Of a stretch of 64,000 nt of DNA, positions 57,581-64,000 are shown one piece after another. Made by a program: the position numbers and the translations under genes. Each line of letters starts with the position of its first letter. Position 1 is the first letter of the stretch. Under the pieces are notes generated by a model. It saw only the letters and a program-made list of their open reading frames with translations. It had not been told where the DNA came from and did no database searches. Origin of the DNA: Gyrodactylus bullatarudis (Eukaryota > Platyhelminthes > Monogenea > Gyrodactylidea > Gyrodactylidae); assembly GCA_012064415.1 (NCBI GenBank), contig SSNU01000131.1, positions 112,316-176,315 on the forward strand, in the 5' to 3' direction.

Positions 57581-57898
57581 TTAAAATTTTTCAAGTTGAG
57601 ACTTGATGAAGTTTTGGACAATTCCGGTAACCATGGTTCTGGTTTGAACATATTTTTCCTTGGCACCATCCCAGGTCATCTTTGGAACACCAAGGTACAT
57701 CCAGACATCACCATCAAGGATATCCTTAACAGTCTTGGGGACGGTTTCCCATTTCTTGTCAGTGAAGACTTTGTTCATCTTGAGGAATTTGGTAATTGAA
57801 TCGGCACCAGCGTTCATCATTTGCATAGTCTTGGATTCGTATTCAGCCTGTGCAGCACAAACCAAGGCGAAGAGGACAATGCAGATTTTGAAGTTCAT
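57581..57898 (-). CDS. Small secreted protein, unknown family
   Basis: Single-exon frame of 105 aa with ATG at 57898. Residues 1-18 form a clear signal peptide (FKICIVLFALVCAAQA) with cleavage expected before EYESK. The mature part (about 87 aa) has no cysteine, is rich in Lys, Met, Thr and Val, and looks mostly helical with one Trp-containing segment (GDVWMYLGVPKMTWDGAKEK). I do not recognise the family. Codon use is more GC-rich than its flanks, and the gene has a textbook TATA box 45 bp before the ATG, a 5' UTR of only about 20-25 nt and a poly(A) signal 25 bp after the stop. Together these suggest a compact, strongly transcribed, tissue-specific secreted product such as a gland, haemolymph or cuticle protein; that role is inference. 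It stands alone between the TRPC and SLIMP genes. Confidence 0.8.
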   Translation of the reverse strand: MNFKICIVLFALVCAAQAEYESKTMQMMNAGADSITKFLKMNKVFTDKKWETVPKTVKDILDGDVWMYLGVPKMTWDGAKEKYVQTRTMVTGIVQNFIKSQLEKF

Positions 57899-57942
57899 TC
57901 TTTCTTATTTCGGTTGATGATGTAAAGTTTATCAAGTCTTCG

Positions 57943-57951
57943 CTATTTATA
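57943..57951 (-). promoter_or_regulatory. TATA box (TATAAATAG)
   Basis: Consensus TATAAATAG on the minus strand, 45 bp upstream of the start codon of the small secreted protein. Transcription should begin around 57918-57922. Confidence 0.75.
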
Positions 57952-58121
57952 CAACTAAATGGGTTCATTTTGAGTGTGTTGGTAATGTTGCAAGCTTTCA
58001 ATCAACCTTGCTTAAAAGAAATATAGGTCAAAAGTTTTCGAGACCTTATTGGTTCTTTGAATGAAGAAAAAAAATTCATTCGTAAATCTGTTTTTTTTTC
58101 AAAACTGGTATGTTGAATAAC

Positions 58122-58143
58122 TTTCTTCTTCTTCTTCTTCTTC
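58122..58143. repeat. (CTT)n microsatellite
   Basis: About seven uninterrupted TTC/CTT units upstream of the secreted-protein promoter. Confidence 0.85.
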
Positions 58144-58276
58144 ATACAGGACAGAAATAGTTTCTTGACATACATTTTTGATAATAATAATTATTATAAT
58201 TTAAAACGAGGTTACACATAATTTTTTCAAAGAAAGAATTTATTTAATATACTGAATCAAAGATGATCTAAAGAAT

Positions 58277-61200
58277 TTACAAGAGATTCCATGACCAAGG
58301 TAGTGTTGCAGAGCCTTGATTTCGGAAGGAATCGAGAAAGGACTCGCTGGAAAAAATCCTGGAATGAATCTGGAAAAAAAATCAATTAGATCGAATTTTG
58401 ATTAATTGCAAATCATGTTAACTAACCAAATAGGGATATTTGACAAATTTGTCAGAGCCAATATTAACAGAGACTTTATTCAAGTTGGATTGGGAAGAGT
58501 TCATCACCTTTAACATGCCCCTTCGACTGATCCAATCACCGATGAATGAAATTCGAGCAAGTTTCTACACAATAAATTTTGAAATTATTTTGCTGAAATA
58601 TTTCTAAAGAATTCAAGATGTATTCTTTTTGCTCAAATTTGCATGAATGAATTTTATAGTAGTCGCAGTTTCCAATTTAATCACGGAATATCAAATGAGT
58701 TGCTACGGTCCTAGCATCTTGCTATTCATAAACATTTTCTTTCCTAAATATTCTCAATTGAGTTAAGATTCTGACTTTTATGTAGCCATTACATAATATT
58801 TACTATAGCCTAGTCTAACCAGTTTTTGATAGATTTACATCGACGAAAAGGTGCTTTATCAAACTAAAAATTAAATTTTAAATATTTATTGCGACCATCA
58901 AGATATTTCTCAATCTTTGGTCCAGAAAAGACCTAATGAATTTGTAAAACCTATTTAAAACATCTAATAGGTCTGGATTTAATCTGATGAGGAAAACTTA
59001 CTGGAACATCGTTGGAGGAAGAAAAGTTTGATTTTATCTCGTAGGCAGCAATCTCATGGTGTTCTAGTTTATCATGTGGCACAAATTCATATCTAAATGA
59101 AAAGGGAGAAAAAGATTTAATCCCTTTTATCAAGGTTAAACATCAAGAACCCACTGAGAATCTACCACTAAAAAGTATTCGTTTTTGCGGTAAGATTAAA
59201 CCGTTTAGAGTTTGATTGATGCATCAAATTCTAAGCTTCAATGATAGATGTATTTTAGATAAAATTAGAGAGATATTAAAAATTATCGACTTTTGGGTCA
59301 AGATGAGCCCTCATCTTCCTAAATATATCATGAGAATAGGGTACTGTTCAAGGAAAATAAGTTTTATCTTTATTCTAAATTGGAATAACTAAACCTAGAT
59401 GTACTCAGTTTCAAACTATCGTCATTATCAATAATTTCTTGATTGACTTGATCAATCAGACTTATTGAAAGTATGAGTACTATTTTAATTTCAACAGATA
59501 AAAATAATTTTATAAATACAGTATTATGAATCATAATTTATGATTTAAATGAAACTTACACAATATCCCAGTTTGGCTGATTACATCGCCAAAAGTTGAA
59601 TATTTCCTCGGATAATTTGTAAAAGTCATGACAAGACTTTTCATAGTCTTCGTAAATACTCAGCTGACAAACCTGATAAAGTTTAATTAGAAAATTTACA
59701 AAAATTTCAACTATGCTGGTAGAAAGATTATTAGATTAGACTAGAATATGATGCTGAGTGTTTCGCAAGAATAAATCGTATTGTTACCAATAAATTTTAT
59801 AATTTTCATCTCTCTAATTGCTCATAGGGAGTATTTGAATGAGAATTTATTTATATTCTGTCAATTTTCAATAATTTTTGAGCTAATATAGTACTTATTA
59901 CTCCACCGGATTTGAGCTGACACATCAATGTAAACACCTACACACTAATATTAATACGATTTTGAACCAAGTAGTTCTTGAGGGAGCTGTTCTTAGTCAG
60001 GTAGCAAGCGAACAATGTTATAGTCAGCCTATACTCTGAATAATATGCACTTCTTAATGGAACTGTAGCTTAATTTCTCTCATAGAAAAGTGTATAATTG
60101 GGAATATAATGATAATTTTTAGATTTGGAATAAAGGTATTTACATATATAACGGGGAAAATATGGCAAAACTGATTGACAAACTTTTTAATCATGAAACT
60201 AATCATAGTTAATATCGAAAATCAAATAGTCATGATAATAATAGCAGTACTAAAGAGGCATTTATACATGCAATATTCATCTCCTCGCACGATACAATTC
60301 AAGTTCAACTCACCCTCCTATCCTGTATGCAAAGATTGGCTGAAATGAAAAGAATTAAATAGAGTTTACGAGTAAAAGAATAAAAGACAAATATATTTAC
60401 AATCTTGATTTATTGAGAAAGATGATCCTTTCGTGATGAAATTCAGGGGATCGGTCTTTTTCACAACCCCATGACGCAGGAGCATTGCAATAAAAGCATA
60501 CAAGGTGCCACTTCCAGTGAGAAATATAGAATTGAGATAATTTTTCTCCGACTCGCGAGATTCAATCTTTAAAAACTAGATAGAATATTAATTAGTATGA
60601 TAGTTTAATAATAAATCAACCTAGAACCTGATCGAAATTTGGTCTGGATCAATTTGAGAAAATTCTTAAATGAATTAAAAAGAGGCAGAAAAATATTGAA
60701 AAATAACTAATAGTAGAAAGCGAACTACTAGTATTTTGTAGAATATTTAAACATACCCTCTTTTCTATGCCTCGTAGGCTTTGCCCGCATGCTTCCAGTA
60801 CATTAATTTTGACAATATCTGACAATTCAATTTGATTGGTATTTTCACATTTTCGTAAAAATTCTTCATAGCAAAAGTCTATATAACTGTTCAAAATATT
60901 TCCTAATTTTCCCGAGATATATTGACCAATCACTGAGTTATAAGCATCCTCTTTCAAAGTACTATAAGATATTTTCTGTATTTCAACTGAAGATGGATTT
61001 AAATTCAAAGGTTTATCCAAAATAAACTCATCTATGTAGTTGGGAAAAGATAGAATACTGAGCGCAACTGAATCATCCAAATCTCTAAGTTGTTCTTTGC
61101 TTTGCTTCTTAATCAATTTAAGCTTGTCTATTTCTTCCTTGTCTGAAGGACTAACTTTGTACAGTTCTTTTAGTTTTAATTCTATATTTTCAATATTGGA

Positions 61201-61453
61201 TCTTAAGGTATTTAGCTCAGTAAAATTATCACGCTGATAATTAATAAATTCAACGTACAACATGTTTGAAATCATTATTTAGCTTTCGTTTTTTCAAGGA
61301 TAATTCAACTTTATCAAAATTACAGTCAAGATGAGCTTTGATTATAGGTGGGTTCAGATCTGTTTTACAATGGTGGATGGTCGATTTGTTAGTGGAAGTG
61401 TTGAAGAATACATTTGAAGATGAAATCCACCTTTTGTTAAGCAAGTTGAACAT
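58277..61453 (-). CDS. Seryl-tRNA-synthetase-like mitochondrial protein (SLIMP type)
   Basis: Eight exons (minus): 61453-61259, 61233-60757, 60575-60401, 60339-60314 (26 nt), 59672-59560, 59092-59002, 58564-58427 and 58369-58277, giving 435 aa. The N-terminus (MFNLLNKRWISSSNVFF) is a likely mitochondrial targeting peptide. Residues 50-125 match the N-terminal tRNA-binding arm of seryl-tRNA synthetases (SLKKRKLN, then a long Lys/Glu/Leu coiled coil, LSILSFPNYIDE). The rest has the core layout (LTGSGTLYAFIAML, YEFVPHDKLEHHEI, ISFIGDWISRRGML), but I see no class II motif 2 or 3 arginines, so aminoacylation is unlikely. SLIMP in flies is an inactive SerRS paralogue needed for mitochondrial respiration, partnering mitochondrial SerRS and the LON protease. 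Intron 1 is only 25 nt. The family call rests on the coiled coil, targeting peptide and lost motifs; a diverged true SARS2 is the alternative. Confidence 0.75.
59955..60035. repeat. Fragment of the repeat at 23505-23960
   Basis: AACCAAGTAGTTCTTGAGGG, GGAGCTGTTC and GGTAGCAAGCGAACAATG match the left part of 23505-23960. It lies in an intron of the SLIMP-like gene. Confidence 0.65.
61234..61258 (-). other. 25-nt intron of the SLIMP-like gene
   Basis: Begins GTACGT and ends TTATCAG, with TTAAT as a possible branch site. Without removal the frame ends at TGA after ...FKHVVR. Removal (phase 0) gives ...FKHV-RDNFTELN and keeps the coiled coil. A donor three bases earlier (GTTGTA, 28 nt) is the only close alternative. 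Either way a deletion of this size is needed to join the two frames. Confidence 0.7.
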
Positions 61454-61556
61454 TAGTGACGTTAAAACAAATTTTCTTCTAAATTTCAAGGAATTAAATA
61501 CAATTACTTTGTATGTTGTGAAATTTTGATTTTATTTTTTAAAATTTTTAGGTTAA
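61454..61556. promoter_or_regulatory. Probable bidirectional promoter, SLIMP-like / SET8
   Basis: The start codons (61453 minus, 61557 plus) are 103 bp apart and diverge. A TTTTTAG sits just before the SET8 ATG and could be an acceptor for an untranslated or spliced leader. No TATA box. Confidence 0.55.
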
Positions 61557-62324
61557 ATGTCTGTCGTAGGGATCCCAAAGAAAGATTTCCTTCCGGATAT
61601 CTGCAGCTCACCTTTCGTTAAGAAAAAGGCTATTAGTTTGAATAATGGAAGTTGCCCTAGTCCAAAACTTTCACAAAGTCTCTTGAACTTTGATGGGGAT
61701 GAAACTCTACCATTGAAAGACAGCACAAATAGAAACAACATACCTAAGCCAGCAGGAACTAAGAGACAAAGAAAGAAGCGTTCTGAAAATACCAATCAAA
61801 AGACTCTTTACGATTATGGAGTCCGCAGAACAGCAAGACAGGTTGCTAAAGCTCTTCAAGAATCAAAAGATAACGATATCATTCATTGCCTCAAAAATTC
61901 TGTACAAGATGGTCTAAGGATTTTTGAAACTATAGAAAAAGGTAGAGGAATTATGGCCTCAAAACCTTTTAAAGCAGGAGATTTTGTTGTTGAATATGCT
62001 GGTGATTTAATTAGCGAGAAAGATGCAAAAATTAAAGAAGCTGAATACAAAAAGGATCCATCAATAGGCTCTTACATGTTTTATTTCCATCATGCTGACA
62101 AGAAATGGTGCGTAGATGCCACAGCAGAATCTGGTAAATACGGACGACTTCTCAACCATAGTCGATTGAAACCCAATTGTTATGTTAAAACAATCGTAAT
62201 CGACAATATTCCCAGGTTGTGTATTCTTGCAAAAGAAGACATTCATCCAGGTAACGAATTGCTATATGATTACGGGGATAGAGATAAAGAAACTCTCGAG
62301 ATTCATCCTTGGCTCAAATTTTGA
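61557..62324 (+). CDS. KMT5A: Histone H4 lysine-20 monomethyltransferase SET8/KMT5A
   Basis: Intronless frame of 255 aa. The SET domain occupies the C-terminal half: KGRGIMASKPFKAGDFVVEY (residues 128-147), DPSIGSYMFYF, YGRLLNHS (195-202) and ELLYDYGDR (234-242), ending HPWLKF as in all SET8 proteins, with no post-SET cysteines. It monomethylates H4K20 on nucleosomes and is needed for chromatin compaction, S-phase control and mitosis. Residues 70-75 are a basic nuclear signal (RQRKKR). Residues 81-87 (QKTLYDY) followed by GVRR occupy the place of the PIP degron of vertebrate SET8 (the Q-x-x-L-x-x-aromatic frame plus downstream basics), implying PCNA/CRL4-Cdt2 turnover; the second aromatic is replaced by Gly. 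A second Gln-led motif (SQSLLNF, 39-45) is weaker. Start supported by the preceding TTTTTAG and length. Confidence 0.92.
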   Translation: MSVVGIPKKDFLPDICSSPFVKKKAISLNNGSCPSPKLSQSLLNFDGDETLPLKDSTNRNNIPKPAGTKRQRKKRSENTNQKTLYDYGVRRTARQVAKALQESKDNDIIHCLKNSVQDGLRIFETIEKGRGIMASKPFKAGDFVVEYAGDLISEKDAKIKEAEYKKDPSIGSYMFYFHHADKKWCVDATAESGKYGRLLNHSRLKPNCYVKTIVIDNIPRLCILAKEDIHPGNELLYDYGDRDKETLEIHPWLKF

Positions 62325-63403
62325 ATTTATTTTGTATATCTCAACTAATTATTTGATGTTAAATAACCTTAATATATGTTTTTAATACTGCTATATTATT
62401 AAATGGGTTACATTCAGTCATGCGTTATGTCTATGTCTAAACACCTAATTGAAAATCAAGTAATTTCAGCTCGTTTTCTATGAAACTTAAAGCGCCCATA
62501 ACTATAATAACAAAATTAATTCGAATATTAGAAGGCCTAAAGACTCTTTAGTAAAGAGGAAAGAATAGTACGAGCTAATTCTTATCGAAATTCCATTCAT
62601 CATATCATTTAGATCGACTGATCGTTTGTATTAAATTATTACTAAGGCTTCAAAAATAGTACCAAAAAAGATGAAAAATAGTAAAGATAGTCTCATAAAC
62701 TGAAAATAAGTAGAAAAAAGTACTTTCAAGAAAATTTAAGGGATTTTGAGTTAAAAAATAGTACTCTACCGTAAATTTTTGCAGAATTTTTAGTCAATAT
62801 TGTGTCAACAAAATTTCTGATTTTTGTTCAAATTTTTTTCCATGATAGAAAATGACCCTTCAACTGTTCTTTTGCATATTTTACAAAATACATAGATCAG
62901 GAATATAGCTATCAATTGAGGTTGGTAGCTAGTTGAGGGATACTATATTCTGAGATTAAATTTGAAAAATAGTACAATAAAATACCTGGGCAACAATTTA
63001 GTACAGAAATAGTACCAGCTGTCTATTAAATAGGATTAGATAAGCAGATTTTTTCTTCAGATTATTAAAACTCAGCTAGTCCTTTGTCAAGAGTAAAAAA
63101 TGACCAAATAATACTTTTTTGAGGTCCTAATTATTACTCAAGTGAATTAAAATATAAATTTGAGATTCTATTTACTGACAAGTAAAGACATTTTAACAAA
63201 TAATTTTATTAACAGAAATTAGGACGTATTTTGTGACAATAGTAAGGATCATCACAGTGGTAATATTTTTGGTTTCAAAGTTTAATACAATAGATTCGTG
63301 TTATTTTCGTGTTATCTCATTAATCTTGGTAAATGTATCATCATCTTATTGTAATTGTGTTTTTTGTACTTTTTTGAGGAATTATATTGTCAATGGCCAT
63401 TCT
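62325..63403. other. Intergenic with repeated AAATAGTAC words
   Basis: No gene is visible. Between about 62650 and 63020 the words AAATAGTAC or AATAGTA recur at least seven times at irregular spacing in otherwise AT-rich sequence. It contains the 3' UTR of SET8 at the left and that of the calcium-sensor gene at the right. Confidence 0.55.
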
Positions 63404-63655
63404 TCAATTATTATTTGCAGAAGCTGTTTCTTCTGCGCACGATTTCTCATCAACGCTTGAATTCTTCCCATTGGCTGACTGTGAATAGGCTAAGAGGCGG
63501 TACAAATGTTCATCATTTAGACATCCAAAAATAAACTCTTCTTTGGTCAGGACGTGATCAGAGTTTATGTCCATCTTTTTGAATATTGCTTTCGTCCTCT
63601 CTTCTGGGGCGTTATTGGGTCCTGGATCTAACTCTCCAACCATGAGATAGATTGC
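63404..63655 (-). CDS. Last exon of a neuronal-calcium-sensor family gene (partial)
   Basis: After the acceptor TTTCAATAG the minus strand is open for 83 codons to a TGA, beginning AIYLMVGELDPGP. It then carries EERTKAIFKKM and an EF-hand loop D-I-N-S-D-H-V-L-T-K-E-E with acidic or polar residues at positions 1, 3, 5, 9 and 12, so calcium binding is expected. This is the C-terminal part (last EF-hand) of the recoverin/frequenin/KChIP group, in which AIY-x-MVG precedes the fourth hand. After LYRLLAYSQ a Ser/Asn/Glu-rich extension of about 28 residues replaces the usual short tail. The family senses calcium at membranes in neurons and regulates channels, receptors or PI4-kinase; which member cannot be told. 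Upstream exons, including the start, lie beyond the right edge. Confidence 0.8.
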   Translation of the reverse strand, partial: AIYLMVGELDPGPNNAPEERTKAIFKKMDINSDHVLTKEEFIFGCLNDEHLYRLLAYSQSANGKNSSVDEKSCAEETASANNN

Positions 63656-64000
63656 CTATTGAAATTGGAAAGATGATCAACTTTAGAAAATCTAAACCAA
63701 ATTAACATGAAGATGAGAATTTACTATTTTTACAAGAAACTCAATATTTTTTTTTCACAAACAAGTTGTACATAATACAGACATTGAAAAAAATTTGTCA
63801 CAATTTTTCAATATTGGACGAGACTTTGACAAAATTAGTGAGCAAGTTCCCAAAATAAGAACAATAAAAGGTGTTCATCAATTAAAATTTTAACAAAAGA
63901 ATTATATTTTAAAGAGATATGTACATTTCGCCAGGTCTCGTCAGTCTCAATTCCTGGTTCAATATTTAATAAAAATTGTTATAATGAATTGTCTATGAAT
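63656..64000. other. Intron of the calcium-sensor gene, with a foldback fragment
   Basis: Positions 63700-63760 (AACATGAAGATGAGAATTTAC) are a copy of the AATTGATATGAAG family end. A GC-richer patch at 63925-63960 reads openly on the minus strand (GIETDETWRNV) but cannot be tied to the gene. Confidence 0.45.

Noticed and set aside
63925..63960. Coding-like patch on the minus strand near the right edge
   Set aside because: Short, not in the calcium-sensor pattern, and without paired splice sites inside the window.

Overview
This is an animal nuclear genome window: AT-rich (roughly 70%), gene-sparse and packed with repeats, with spliced genes for metazoan proteins. An arthropod is likely because the set includes a TRP-gamma-like TRPC channel and a seryl-tRNA-synthetase-like mitochondrial protein (SLIMP type). 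A crustacean such as a parasitic copepod would fit, but that is inference from gene content and composition. There is nothing prokaryotic here and no CRISPR.

Layout. 1-7448: almost gene-free, with one candidate two-exon 3' end of an unknown membrane protein (5128-3993, minus). 7449-13164: a flavin polyamine/spermine oxidase-like gene (minus), head-to-head with a BAHD1/winged-eye type BAH-domain gene (plus). 13806-16224: the parvulin PIN4 (minus), whose first intron holds an unexplained terminal exon. 16225-21895: repeats only, with a 2.2 kb inverted-repeat element, a 0.7 kb palindrome carrying hammerhead-ribozyme-like motifs, and foldback elements. 21896-30843: WDR81 (BEACH plus WD40, 18 exons, minus), head-to-head with JMJD4 (30977-32302, plus). 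JMJD4 runs tail-to-tail into a single-exon BTB gene (32364-33416, minus). 34237-53431: a TRPC channel (minus, 10 coding exons over 19 kb) whose introns hold mariner, SINE and foldback debris. 57581-57898: a small secreted protein with a TATA box. 58277-61453: the SLIMP-like gene (minus), head-to-head with the H4K20 methyltransferase SET8/KMT5A (61557-62324, plus, intronless). 63404-63655: the last exon of a neuronal-calcium-sensor gene that continues past the right edge.

Main unusual result. Reconstructing reading frames exon by exon requires introns of only 24, 25, 31 and 36 nt in three unrelated genes (JMJD4, SLIMP, WDR81). The same genes and their neighbours also carry introns of tens to thousands of bases. 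The 24 and 25 nt cases are far below the usual animal minimum. Each removes stops or a frameshift, has GT...AG ends and leaves an intact frame.

Organisation. Three gene pairs start within about 100-135 bp of each other on opposite strands (oxidase/BAH, WDR81/JMJD4, SLIMP/SET8), so shared bidirectional promoters are probable. The repeats are dominated by foldback elements with long inverted arms. Some are nested, and one has a 12 bp target duplication.
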